Source of the DNA: Papaver somniferum
Lineage: Eukaryota; Streptophyta; Magnoliopsida; Ranunculales; Papaveraceae
Direction: 5' to 3'
DNA: 64,000 nucleotides
Assembly: GCF_003573695.1 (NCBI RefSeq)
Contig: NC_039362.1
Location: 114,121,120-114,185,119 of the forward strand
This document shows, in pieces, positions 12,401 to 23,470 of this stretch (positions are counted from its first letter, which is position 1; each line of letters starts with the position of its first letter). Under the pieces are notes generated by a model. The model searched no databases. It was not told the DNA's origin and worked only from the letters and a program-made list of their open reading frames with translations. A program made the position numbers and the translations under genes.

Positions 12401-13005
12401 CGATCATGAAATCGGAGTAATGAGATAAATATAGTTATTTCTATTCAATGAGATCAAGTCGTGGATTCGATCATAGAATCATAAAAATTGTTTATTGCCA
12501 TTCCATGGGACCAGTCGTGGATTCGACCATGGAATAGGAGCAATAATAGATTATTCTGGGAATTCAGTAGTGAATGTCACGGAAGAATTAATCTTAATTA
12601 GGAATAATTAACTTTGTGGATCTATACTAGCAGAGCAAGCTGTCTAGGAGCATTAATTATCCCTATATGAGCTTGTCGGTAAGTCGTATCCTTTATATAG
12701 TCAGGGTAAACTCGTTTTTTGTTCCTGAAGACGTTATCGCTCTATACTAGCAGAGCAAGCTGTCTAAGAGACGTCCATCTCGTGATACTATATATAAATA
12801 ATCACTGAAAGTGTTCAGTATTCATGAGATATGCCGTTGTCCAGTCGTGAGACTACATATCTACATGTACTCTGAGAGAAAGTACTCTCCGTTGAGAATT
12901 CGATGAGAGACCCATGTCTCAATACTCACGTCTGATTGTTGGATCAGAGCTTCGTATAATTATGAGTTTACGATTTTAGCCCTTGTCGAAAATCCACCAT
13001 CTACA
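9486..13005 (-). repeat. 5' LTR of element A (complete, 3520 bp)
   Basis: Bounded by TGTAGATGG at 9486 and CCATCTACA at 13005, so the ends form a 9-bp inverted repeat and fit the TG...CA rule. It matches the left LTR over its whole visible length with scattered substitutions and small indels. The minus-strand beginning (TGTAGATGGTGGATTTTCG) resembles the starts of LTRs G and I (TGTTGATGGTGG). Confidence 0.88.
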
Positions 13006-13050
13006 CAGGGCCTTCTGAATCTCATGAGTCTTATACACAAAAGCCTTTAT

Positions 13051-13263
13051 TTATTGAATCTCCTTTCGTATCTCCTTCAACTCTTCAAGAACACCAGAAA
13101 ACTTCTGAGAGTTTGAAGGAACGGCTCTTGGCTTCCTCACGTTCCTTCTTTTTCTTTTCAAGGTAGGAGATAATGGAGATTTTTCTTTTTCCTTCATGAT
13201 TGATGGCTTAATAATCACATTAACATCTTTTCCATCAGAAGACATCATGCTTGGATTATCCAT
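13051..13263 (-). CDS. small basic ORF downstream of gag, element B
   Basis: A 70-residue ORF with a real ATG at 13263. It is very lysine-rich, with a KRKRRNVRKPR basic stretch that could act as a nuclear localisation signal, followed by a short predicted helix (LEELKEIRKEIQ). It occupies the place, after gag, that ORF 32035 holds in element C and ORF 63891 in element H, though I see little sequence identity between the three. Function unknown. It may be truncated, because the LTR of element A begins only 45 bp past its stop. Confidence 0.4.
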   Translation of the reverse strand: MDNPSMMSSDGKDVNVIIKPSIMKEKEKSPLSPTLKRKRRNVRKPRAVPSNSQKFSGVLEELKEIRKEIQ

Positions 13264-13563
13264 AACATATGGGTTTGTGAGAGGAAATCACAAATTGAAC
13301 TCAACAAGTAGTATTGAGATAAAAAGAGGTTTTGAGGAAGGAAAAAGGAATGTAGGGTTTCGAAACCTTTAAACAGGTTCGCACACGTCCAACTCACAAC
13401 CTTATAAAGAGTGGAATTGTCGATAATAACCCTCCTTTGATAGACAGGAAGAACAAAAACTAAGAAAAGAAGAAAGAAAACTTTTCCTAAAGCCTGAGAA
13501 ATACAAAATCATTGTCTCTTTTGATCAGGCACATGAGACAAGATTTTTCCAACGACAACACAA

Positions 13564-14961
13564 TTAAGTTGCGTTGTGGTGAACAACAATTTGTCCACCA
13601 TTTTCCTCTTGAGAGGAATCCACAAACTTCTGTCTATCAAAACTACTTGACCATACTTTCTTATCTAATGGTCTTGGTTTATCCTTGGAAACTAACTTCT
13701 TAGAAGAAGATAAAATCCTACATACCTCAGCGGTCTTCTGAGCAAGTTTAAGCTTCCTTGCTAAATGATTTGCTCTTCGTTGAAGTTTGCTGACGTGCCT
13801 CAATTGATGTTTGCACTTGTAACAACTTGAGAGTTCATGACCCTTTAAAGAACAATACGAGCACGTCAAACTAGGATAAAAGTCAGACTTCTGAGATGTG
13901 CACGCAGCTAGACATATGGTAGAACCTGAAACATTACCAATAGAGTTTCCAAGAATTGGGTCAATTTTTTCTTCCAGATTAGTTGGGTTCTCTTCTGAAA
14001 GAATATAAAGATTGATGTATGTATTGCTACAATTATCAAAATCAATATTTTCACCAAGAAGTGCAACACTTGATTTCTCGTCTTTATTAGAATCATAGTT
14101 GTCAGACATTTCATCAAGAGTTGCCGCAAAACCTTTGTTCCCAGTGTATTTTCTACAATTTGGACACTCGTTTGCAAAATGACCAAATTCTTTACACTTA
14201 AAGCACTGAGTCATATCCTCATCATCAGTCTCATCTGTTTCCCTGTTTTTAGGAGGAATATGATTATGAGGTTTAACTGATGCCTTAGGCTTATCTCTGG
14301 AGAACCGTTTACTTCTCTTCAACAGAAGATTCCTAAACTGTCTTGTGATCATCGAGACTGACTTGTCAAGATCTTCATCTGATGAATTTGTCTCAGAGTG
14401 ATCATCTTCAGTGATATACACGTTTTTACTCTTATCAAGTAATTTAGTGTCCCTATGTGCTTTGAACGCAACATCCTTGGTTTTGGATGAATGTTCGTGA
14501 TCAAAGATCTTAAGCTTCCCAACCAGCGTATTTCTGGAAAGATTATCAAGGTTATTTCCCTAAACGATGGCATGCTTCTTAGAATCGTATCTAGATGGAA
14601 GCGATCTGAGAATTTTCATCACAATGTCCTTTTGAGGAATAGTCTTACCCAATGCAAAGGATGCATTAACAATTTCAGACACTTTGTGATTAAAATCATC
14701 AAATGTTTCTTCATCTGCCATACGAAGGTTTTCCCAATCGGAATTAAGGTTTTGAAGCCTAGCTTCCTTTTCACTGGAGTTACCTTCGAATACGGTTTCC
14801 AAGATATCCCAAGCCTCTTGCGACTTAGTGCAATTAGTCACATGGTGCTGAAGATTTGGGGTAATGGCATGTATAATGGCATTCAAACCGTCGAAGTTTT
14901 GCTTTGTAGCATTTATCTCGGCAGAGGTGTATTCACCAATAGGTTTGGGAACGTTTACATC
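13564..14961 (-). pseudogene. gag of Copia element B, 3' exon-like part left of LINE
   Basis: Minus-strand continuation of the gag that starts at 21028. The first part (to about 14560) carries a UBN2-type Copia gag domain: ITPNLQHHVTNCTKSQEAWD, then an acidic stretch and LRSLPSRYDSKKHA. The open frame 14421-13564 (285 codons) follows in another frame and has a perfect CCHC zinc knuckle, CFKCKEFGHFANEC. A second cysteine cluster is CSYCSLKGHELSSCYKC. The frame breaks once or twice around 14420-14570. In the living element this protein would package the RNA in virus-like particles. The gene is dead because the LINE sits inside it. Confidence 0.75.
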
Positions 14962-14975
14962 TCCAACTGCCGCAA
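14962..14975. repeat. left target-site duplication of the LINE
   Basis: TCCAACTGCCGCAA here and TCCAACTGCCACAA at 20870-20883 differ by one base. They flank the LINE exactly and both belong to the gag coding sequence of element B. Confidence 0.85.
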
Positions 14976-15112
14976 TTTTGTTCTCTTAAAATTATATTGG
15001 AGTTTGTGAGGAGAGAGAATGTCCGTTTTTTTCTCTCATAGGCGATTTTGAAAGTTCATCTTTTTTTCTTCACGTTTGTGGGATTATCTAGATCAATTTC
15101 GGTTGATTTAGG

Positions 15113-16408
15113 ATGATTCTAAAATCCGTTTCAGATCCTAGCATCTCAAATCAGAGCCATGCAAAAACTACAACGTTCACTGATAAGGTTAGGGAGCGTA
15201 AAACCCTAAACCCTACTACTGTTGATTTAACAAAGTTGTCGACTCCAACTTTAAGGGAAGGAGAACCAGCTTTGGAGATTCCTAGTGAATACTTTCAGGA
15301 GGGTTGTAAACCCTTTCAACACAATCTCATTGCAAGACTAGATTCTACTGGTCTTAAGTTCCATGAAGTGAAGAAAAACCTAAAAGAACAATGGAAACTA
15401 GGTTTAAATATGTGCAAGTTTCTACCAATGAGCAAGGGTTTTTTTACCATCATGCTCAATTATGAAGAAGCTAAGAAAAAAGTATGTGATACCAAATGGT
15501 TTGTTAATCAATATCCATTGCGTGTGAATGATTCGTATCCTGGATTCAGCCCTAAAAAGCAAAGAACTTCTCACGCGGAAGTTTGGTTACGTTTACCTGG
15601 ATTACCTGTGGAGCTTTGGACAGAACAGACGTTGCTAGCAATGGAAAAAGTAATTGGTGCACCCATTGTGGTTGATGAGAAAACTTTGAATCTGGAATAT
15701 GGCCATTTTGCTTCAGTGCTTGTGGACATAGATTTTGCTAAACATGTTCCTGATAGGATACATATTACAGCTGGTGGAAGGAGTTTCTGGCAATATTTGG
15801 ATATCCCAAATTATCCAAAATTCTGTTTACATTGCAATATCATTGGACACACTGAGGAAGAATATAAAAAGAAACCAGCAAATAAGAACATCTCAAAGAA
15901 AGCAGCTACACCTGCTACTGGAGAAGTTCAACCTAAGCAAGTCTGGCAAGCGGCTAAAAATAAGAAACGCAACAAGAAAACCAAACATTCTGAAAATCCT
16001 TTGGAATTGGTTGTTGTTATTGAGGAGGAGAATGCTGTTTTGGAGAAGTCAAAACAACTTGAAGATGAGATTGCACAATCTGAAGCTGACATCCGTGCTG
16101 CGACTGCTAAGTTAGAGAGAACTAAGCAGGTTGCTAGCGGGTATGCAGTTTTAGTTTCCAAGATTGAACTGGCGAGAACTAAATCTTTGGAAGCTAAGTC
16201 TGGGGAGGTTGTTGAATTGGCGAGAACTAAACAATCACCTACAGATAAGAATATTGCTACATCTTCTACTCCTTTATCTAATGCTCTTGAGGAGACCGCT
16301 ATTGTGTTATCTCCAAACAGATTCAATGTTCTGAGTGATGAACTGGGGCTTAATAATCATTCGGAGGGTTATGTTGCTGATAAAAATTCGGATGAGGATT
16401 CTACATAG
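15113..16408 (+). CDS. LINE ORF1, gag-like nucleic-acid-binding protein
   Basis: 431 codons from a good ATG. Residues about 60-230 look like the DUF4283-type domain of plant LINE ORF1 proteins (HNLIARLDSTGLKF...SKGFFTIMLNYEEA...WLRLPGLPVELWTEQTLL). It is followed by a zinc knuckle, CLHCNIIGHTEEEY, in which the final Cys of CCHC is replaced by Tyr. The second half is charged and contains a 15-20 residue motif, ELARTK, three times. The frame stays open in sense for about 25 codons beyond the TAG at 16406, which suggests the stop is recent. ORF1 would bind the LINE RNA. Confidence 0.75.
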   Translation: MILKSVSDPSISNQSHAKTTTFTDKVRERKTLNPTTVDLTKLSTPTLREGEPALEIPSEYFQEGCKPFQHNLIARLDSTGLKFHEVKKNLKEQWKLGLNMCKFLPMSKGFFTIMLNYEEAKKKVCDTKWFVNQYPLRVNDSYPGFSPKKQRTSHAEVWLRLPGLPVELWTEQTLLAMEKVIGAPIVVDEKTLNLEYGHFASVLVDIDFAKHVPDRIHITAGGRSFWQYLDIPNYPKFCLHCNIIGHTEEEYKKKPANKNISKKAATPATGEVQPKQVWQAAKNKKRNKKTKHSENPLELVVVIEEENAVLEKSKQLEDEIAQSEADIRAATAKLERTKQVASGYAVLVSKIELARTKSLEAKSGEVVELARTKQSPTDKNIATSSTPLSNALEETAIVLSPNRFNVLSDELGLNNHSEGYVADKNSDEDST

Positions 16409-16680
16409 AACTCAGATCAAGTTACTAAAGGAAAAAAATGGGTAGGTATGGACGAAGAGGAAAGAGCTGCAAAGGTCGCTAAAAAGGCAGGCCAGGCGTG
16501 TTCACATTTTTACTCCAGACAACGCTAGCTCAAACACAAAAGAGAGCAATTCTGAATCAGAATCGGAAACCAATGAACTTCGCACTAAGGTGCAGCGTGG
16601 GCGGTCTCCAGTTTTGACAAGAATCCGCGTGGTAATGCTACATCTGGAAAGTTAAAAAATAAACCATCCAATTATGTTTA

Positions 16681-19600
16681 ATGCGTGTGATATTTTGGAA
16701 TATCAATGGCGTGGCTAAGTTAGAAGCTGGTATAAAATTACGTGAGTTGGTTAGGGAATATGATCCACAAATTTTGTGTATTGATAAACCTAAAATTCCG
16801 TATGCTGATATTGTTATTGAAAGGCTTAATTTGCTTGGTTTTAAGAAGATGTCTGTACATAATTATACTCTTACTAGTATGGGTAATCTGTGGATTCTCT
16901 GGTCAGAAGATGTGGATGATCCTTTGGTGGTGAATACTAGTAGGCAGGCTATTACGGTTTCTTTGAATGGTGTGTTTATTTCCTTTGTTCATGCGAGTTA
17001 TATTCAAGTGAATAGAAGGAGACTTTGGAATCAGCTGAATGTTAATGATCACTCTGTACCATGGTTGGTTATATGGGATTTTAACTGTGTTTTAAGAACT
17101 GATGAGAAGAAGGGTGGTAGGGAACCAAGAACTTCTTGTATTAATAAATTTTCTGATTGGATGGACGATAATGAGCTCTTTGAAGATGATGCTTTGGGTG
17201 CTACTTTCATTTGGGCTAATGGTCAATCAGGAGTCCGTCGTATCATAAGTAAATTGGACCGTGCTATTATTAATGAGGCCTGGTTGAATAAATTTTCGAA
17301 TTGGCGGTGTAAAGCTCTTCCTAGAGAAGTTTCTGACCATTCGACACTGGTTGGTTATCCTTTTGCTACTCAGCGTCCGAAACGTGCTCCTTTTCGGATT
17401 CAAAAAATCTGGTTTTCACATCCAGATTTTATGAAACTTGTTCATGATAGTTGGAATGCTCCATTCCATGGCACTCCCGCTTTTATTTTTCCTTACAAGA
17501 TGAAGCGACTTAAGGTAGCTATCAAATTATGGAACCAGCAGATTTTTGGCAATGTGAATGTTCGTTTGAAGCAGGCACAGTTACTCCTTGAAAATGCTCT
17601 CAGAATTTCGGATGAAGATCATTCTGATGAGTCCAAATTTAATACTGCCAGGGATGCTCTTGCTGAGGTCCAAGTTATTCGTAACCAACAAAAAATTATG
17701 CTAAAGCAGAAGTCTAGAAATAAATGGTTGTTGGAGGGGTCGAGTAATACTTCTTATTTTCATAACAACATAAATATTCGGAGGGGAAGAAACACAATTT
17801 CAGAACTTGTTTCTGATGATGGTAGTGTTATTTCTGATAGTGCTTTGCTCTGTGACCATATTGTGAACTATTATGAGGCTAAATTCAATGGAGATGACAC
17901 AATAATTGATGATCTTTTATTTGATTATGAGAGACCTTCAATTACGGCTGAACAAAGTGGTATTATGGATGCTATTCATACCCTTGATGAAATCAAGGAG
18001 GCGGTTTTTGGTTTGGATGCTGATAGTGCTCGGGGTCCAGATGGGTTTTCAGGTTGTTTTTATCGGCATTGTTGGGATATTATTCAACTTGATTTGACTA
18101 ATGCTATTATTTTTTGTTGGCAGTCTAAAACAATTCTAAGTGGAGTTAATTCTAGCTTGATTGTTCTTCTTGCTAAGGTGCGTGGTGCTAATACTCTATG
18201 GAATTTTAGACCGATTGGGCTCAGTAATTTTCTCTTCAAAATATTTACTAAGATTTTAACTACTAGGATGGATAGTGTTCTTGGTAATTTGGTTTTGGAG
18301 GAGCAAGTGGCTTTTATGAAGGGGAGAAATATCCATGAGAATATTAGTTTCGCTTCGGAAATGGTTAATGAACTCAAAATTAGGCGTAAGGATGGTAATT
18401 TGGGTTTGAAGCTAGATATTTCACAAGCTTTTGACACAGTGAGCTGGTCTTTTGTTTTGGAGGTTTTTCGAAGATATGGTTTTTCTGAAAATTGGTGCAC
18501 TTGGATTCATCATATTCTTCAATCGGCTCGTATCTCTATTCTCATGAATGGCAGTCCTGAAGGTTTTTTCAAAATCAATAGGGGCTTGCGCCAGGGTGAT
18601 CCTCTTTCTCTTATTTTTATGTTAATTGAGGATGTTTTGAGTAGAAATATTTCAAAACTTTTTCAAAATAGAGAGATGACGTATATGGTTACTCGTAATG
18701 GTATTTCGCCTACTCACCTTTTCTTTGTAGATGATATCATGATTTTCTGCAAAGGAAACATGCATAGTGTTACAAATCTGGTGAACCTTTTGGAGCGGTA
18801 TAGACAGGCCTCAGGGCAAACTGTGTGTCGTCAGAAAAGCAAAATTTACTATGGGGGTGGGTCCTTGAATCGTCGTCAAAGTATTGCTGATTTTTTTGGT
18901 ATGGCTATAACTACTTTCCCTGATCGCTATTTGGGAGTAAAGATCATGCCTGGAGCGGTGAAGTATTCTCACATTAGTAATGTGGTGGATAAACTTAAGG
19001 ATCAGCTCACGATTTGGAATGGTAAAACTCTCTCTTTTCATGATAGAATAGTTCTTATCAATCAGTTCTTTCTAGCTATTCAATTCATAATATGGCAATT
19101 TATAAATGGCCAAAGAAGTTTATTCAGCAGTGTGAGAGGGTGATAAGGAATTTTCTTTGGTCGGGTGACTCGAATTTATCTCGTTCTTTTGTGGTTGGTT
19201 ATGATAAAATTTGCCGTCCTTACAAAGAAGGTGGTTTGGGGATTCCTACTTTGGAAGTTCTAAAAAAGGCTTTGCTTATGAAACTTTGGTGGAATATCAA
19301 ATACTCTTCTAAAGCCTGGTCTCGTTTTTTGGAAACAAAATTGACGTATAGAAATGGCAAGTTTAAAGAGTATGGTGTAAAATCAACCATTCATGTTGGT
19401 ATGCGTTGGGTTTACAAAGTGGTGGATCAGAATACTAAATTTCTTATAGGAGATGGCAGAATGACTTCACTTTATTATGATATATGGTATGGTGAAAAGA
19501 GTATTTCTGATGTTTTAAATCGCACGGACTTAGACAGGCAGGCTCGTGTGGGTGATTTGATTCAACAAGGCTCTTGGGTGATCCCGGAGGAGCACATGGA

Positions 19601-20770
19601 GCATTTTCCTTTTGCAGGTGTTGACGTGAACAATCTACCTAGGCTTCATATGGGAAGTGACAGAAAAGTTTGGATGCCGGACTTCAAAGGTAAATTTTCT
19701 GTTAAATCTGCTAAGGAATTGGTGTGTACTAAATACATTGCTATGGAGGGGATTAGCTTGCTTTGGAATTCAGCTGTTCATCCAAATTTAGCTGCTCAAA
19801 ATTGGAAATTCTTAAGGGGTGCTTGCGCTACTTTAGATAAAGTTAAAAGCAGGTTCAAACATTCTTTTCCGAACAAGTGCATGGTGTGTAAATGTGATGA
19901 TGAGTCTTTGGAACATGTTTATGGTCATGCAACTTTGTTGTTCAGGCATGGCTTTGGATTTCTGGTATGTTTGGTTTAAAACCTCACTCTAATCTAGTTA
20001 TTTCTTACAAGGAAGCTAAGGGTCGTAGTAGAATTATCAAGGAACTATGGCTTGTGTCGAATCTGGTGGTAAGGTCTGAATTATGGTTCATTCGTAATAA
20101 GTGTGTGTATGAAAAACAAACATCAAATTTACACTTCTTTAAATAACGTGTATTTAAGCTTATTCATGAGTACTCTTACCGGCTGAAGAGTTTCATGTAC
20201 AATTCAGTTGAAGATGTCCGTATTTTGAACCTTTTTAGAGTTGCTCATAGAAAGGTGAAGCATGTGGAACCCATTACTTGTTATTGGAAGCCTCCGGAGA
20301 GCAATGAATTACTTCTTTGTTGTGATGGTGCGGCTTGTGGTAACCCGGGTGTAGCGGGTGCTGGAGTTGTAGAGAAAGATGCTGATTGCAATATGCTTGG
20401 AGCGATGAGCATTGGACTTGGTATTACAACCAATTATTTGGAAGAGATGTATGGCATAATTGTTGGCTTGGAATGGGCGAGACAGTGGGGTTTTCAGCGA
20501 ATTCTTATTCGTTCAGACTCTACCAGTGTGATTAAGGCTTTTGAAGAGAATTCTATTCCCTGGTTTGCGCAACAGAGATGGTTGGATGTGCGTCACTCTT
20601 ATGTTTCAGTCCGCTTTACTCATACTTTTTGTGAAGCTAATTTTTCAGCGGATCAAATGGCTAAAAAGGGGTGTTCTTTTGATAATGAAGTGGGAATGCA
20701 CTATGTTGGGCGTCCAAATTTTTTGAGTTCAATAGAATATCCAAATGTGGAGTATTTCATATTTAAATAG
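16681..20770 (+). pseudogene. LINE ORF2: endonuclease, reverse transcriptase, RNase H
   Basis: It opens with ATG at 16681 and reads FWNINGV, the start of the APE-type endonuclease; the SDH motif is in REVSDHSTLVGY. The reverse transcriptase has RGPDGFSGCFYR, KLDISQAFDTVSW, GLRQGDPLS and the catalytic FVDD (FADD is usual). Near 19085-19092 a one-base deletion shifts the frame, and the protein continues as MAIYKWPKKFIQQCERV in frame 3. The RVT zinc finger has CMVCKCDDESLEHV. A second shift occurs at about 19915-19970 and a TAA at about 20144. From 20195 an RNase H domain follows (CDGAACGNPG, EMYG, RSDS, ANFSADQMAKKG). Three lesions make ORF2 inactive. It served target-primed reverse transcription. 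Confidence 0.88.
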
Positions 20771-20869
20771 TTTATGAGTTTTTTGAGGTTTTTCTGACCT
20801 CTTTTTTTTGTAAACTACTTGTAAATTTTGTTATCATCTTTAATATAATTTTTTGACTTATCAAAAAAA

Positions 20870-20883
20870 TCCAACTGCCACAA
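20870..20883. repeat. right target-site duplication of the LINE
   Basis: TCCAACTGCCACAA follows directly after the terminal A run. It pairs with 14962-14975. Confidence 0.85.
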
Positions 20884-21028
20884 CGGGAGGATTATAGCCA
20901 TTAACAACATATACCCATGATTGAAAATCACGCGCTTAAAGAAAAGCTCGCATAACAATTTTCCACCATAAGTAATTAGAGCCATCAAAGACTGGTGATA
21001 CGTTAATAGAGATAGCACCTCTGTCCAT
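20884..21028 (-). pseudogene. gag N-terminus of Copia element B, right of LINE
   Basis: Starts at the ATG at 21028 (MDRGAISINVSPVFDGSNY) and matches element C codon for codon from its ATG at 30480 (MDSCVISVNVPPVFDGSNY). One in-frame TAA lies near 20940, where element C has CAA. The frame runs into the LINE at 20883 and resumes at 14961. The shared start supports 30480, not 30456, as the gag start in element C. Confidence 0.7.
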
Positions 21029-21080
21029 AGAGTCGGATCGCTACAAACACAGACTTGTAAGGTATTAAACGTGTTTGCCT

Positions 21081-21092
21081 GCTCTGATACCA
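21081..21092 (-). other. primer binding site of Copia B (initiator Met tRNA)
   Basis: TGGTATCAGAGC on the minus strand, two bases after the LTR. This is the standard plant Copia primer site, complementary to the 3' end of the initiator methionine tRNA. Confidence 0.92.
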
Positions 21093-21094
21093 AT

Positions 21095-23470
21095 TGAAAA
21101 AGCGGGGGTCTAACAACCACACCCAATATTTCGCTTAGCGATCTGTATGGACAAACTACAATATACTTTTATGAGAATCAACTAGACAGTTAGACTCAAT
21201 CAATGAAAAGTATATCAAAGAGTTTATATCTCAATCTCTCGATTTGATCTTTACTCAAGCAAATAGAAATCTGCGAGTCTTTATCAAAGAGAGATAACTT
21301 GGATGGTACCAAAGACCAATATCCAAGTGTCAATCAATTTAAATCAACAACCAAAAAGGTCGGATATTCTAATTGATTGAACAACGCACAACCTGTGATA
21401 TTTCAATTATATAAACAAATATAATGCGGAATAGAAATAACACAGACACCATAATTTTGTTAACGAGGAAACCGCAAATGCAGAAAAACCCCGGGACCTA
21501 GTCCAGATTGAACACACACTGTATTAAGCCAATACAAACACTATCCTAATCCAAACTAACTTCGGTATGGACTATAGTTGAATCCCAATCAATCTAACAC
21601 TGATCCAAGGTACAATTATGCTCTTACGCCTCTGATCCCAGCAGGATACTGCGAATTTTATTCCCTTAGCTGATCTCACCCACAACTAAGAGTTGCTACG
21701 ACCCAAAGTCGAAGTCTTTAATAAACAAATCTGTATCACACAGAAAAGTCTACGATAATAGATAAATCCGTCTCCCACGAATATACCTACGAGTTTTGTT
21801 CCGTCTTTTGATAAATCAAGGTGAACATGAACCAATCATAATACCAGACTTATATTACCGAAGAACAACTTAGTATTATCAATCACCTCACAATAATCTT
21901 AATCGACGCAGCGAAAAAAGATATTGTGGAATCACAAACGATGAGAAAAAGTTTGTTTGTGATTACTTTTCTATCTTTCCTATCAGAGATATCAATCTTA
22001 AGCCAATTATTATAATTTTACTCGTACGATAGAAACAACAAGATCAGATCACACAACTACGATAAAAGTAGTATCGGTCCGCTTCACAATCCCAATGAAG
22101 TCTTTAAGTCGTTAACCTGGTTTAGAAGAAGAAACCAAAGGTTAAAGGAGAATCGACTCTAGCTATGCAACTAGTATCACACGTAAGGTGTGGGGATTAG
22201 GTTTCCCAGTTGCTAGTGTTCTCCCTTATATACAATTTCAAATCATGGTTTGCAATCAATGTTAGCTTAGTAACAAAGCATTCAATATTCACCGTTAGAT
22301 GAAAACCTGATTAGATTCAAGCTAGTATTTCCCAACCGTTAGATCGAAAACTTAGCTTGTCACACATAAATGAAATGTTCAATTTTGGGTTTATGAACCG
22401 TACCCAAAAATTAACATTTGTTGGTTCAACAAGTCAACCAAATGGTTAGCCATATGATTACTTTCATATCAACCATATTCTTCTTCACCATAACTAGTTC
22501 AAATGACTCAAATGAACTAGTTAGAGAGTTGTTCAATTGATTAGATCTTATGTAACGACACAAGACACAATCGAAGCAAAAACGGTTTGATTCACTCGAA
22601 TCGGTTCATGAACTTTATAGCCACGGTTTGCAAAAGCATTCCTTAGTTTAAATAAACATGAGTTCAAGAACAACTGGTTTTAGATATAACCTGCTCAAGT
22701 TCGCGGACTGGGTTCGCGGACTTAAGCTCATGGAAGGAGTACACAAACTCCAGAAAAAAATCTCGGGCCAAGAAGTTCCGCCAGTTCGCGGACTGAGTTC
22801 GCGGACTTAGTTCGAGGACTTGGCTCACCCCACTTCTATTTCTCTTGATCAACAAAGTTCGCAAACTTTGGTTCAAGGAATAAGGACTTATACATATATG
22901 TGTTTCCACAAAAATGCTTATATCCTACCAATGGTTATGTAATCTAAACTCTCATTTCAATCATTGAAACATTCTCAGAGGACGGATATAGCCGTTATTC
23001 ACATACCATTTTTCGTCAGAGCAATTTTCAAAGTGATTGAAACATAACATGACTTTCTTCACTAGGTAAAGATGAATTCGGCTGAAGCGAAAGCTTACCA
23101 ACACAGATTTCGAGAAATAGATAGGCGATATAAACTCGTCTAGAAATAGCAAATGTGTATAATGAAAGTCTATATATCAAAACGACTTTTGTCTCAAGAG
23201 TAGGAGATAGAGTAAATAGAGTTTTGAGTGACAGATAAGTTCAAGTCTCTACATACCTTTTAGTCGATGAAGATCCACCAGTTCCTTGAGTAGTCCTTCG
23301 TCTTGTATGATGATTTCCATGGAGTCTTGAGCTCAACTACACTTTCTATCCTAATCCAAGACCTTAGCTCTAATAGGCTAGTAATCAAGACTTATAGTTT
23401 TGATCACTAATATTGACAAACATGCTTGATATAGAAACGCATGCGAGTTCGACCGAGCAATGCTCTAACA
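21095..23470 (-). repeat. 5' LTR of Copia element B (2376 bp)
   Basis: On the minus strand it begins TGTTAGAGCATTGCTCGGTC and ends ...CTTTTTCA, so it has TG...CA ends. It matches both LTRs of element C and the truncated LTR of element H. A cluster of TTCGCGGACT repeats lies at about 22690-22830. Confidence 0.88.

Larger units (their letters stand above)
1..13005 (-). mobile_element. Gypsy-type LTR retrotransposon A, minus strand, left end cut by window
   Basis: The same roughly 3.5 kb sequence occurs at 1-3461 and 9486-13005, in the same orientation, with about 6 kb between. The right copy is bounded by TGTAGATGG and CCATCTACA, that is TG...CA ends. The minus-strand order is 5' LTR (13005-9486), primer site, gag-like ORF, protease remnant, polypurine tract, then 3' LTR (3461 to beyond position 1). 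This order fits a Ty3/Gypsy element. No intact reverse transcriptase or integrase ORF is visible in 3462-7700, so the copy is decayed or non-autonomous. The left LTR lacks about 117 bp that lie outside the window, so the left target duplication cannot be seen. The right flank is CAGGG. It abuts the remnant of Copia element B, so A probably inserted into B. Confidence 0.85.
14976..20869 (+). mobile_element. L1-type LINE, nearly complete, inserted in Copia B
   Basis: A 5894-bp element with ORF1 (15113-16408) and ORF2 (16681 to 20770, interrupted), ending in a short A run at 20863-20869. A 14-bp target duplication with one mismatch flanks it. The domain order is endonuclease, reverse transcriptase, RVT zinc finger, RNase H, typical of plant L1-clade LINEs with an RNase H tail. 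ORF2 carries two frameshifts and one stop, so this copy cannot move by itself. It is a close relative of LINE D and of the fragment at 55290-55530. Confidence 0.88.
13006..23470 (-). mobile_element. SIRE-like Copia element B, 5' part, split by a LINE
   Basis: From right to left on the minus strand: a 2376-bp LTR (23470-21095), a Met-tRNA primer site, gag (21028 to 20884, then 14961 to 13564 after the inserted LINE), and a small second ORF (13263-13051). The sequence then meets the LTR of Gypsy element A at 13005, and the rest of B, if present, is left of the window. LTR and gag match element C. No pol sequence lies between gag and the second ORF. Confidence 0.8.

Noticed and set aside
15928..16326. 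Minus-strand ORF of 132 codons in LINE ORF1
   Set aside because: Shadow of ORF1, with no independent features.
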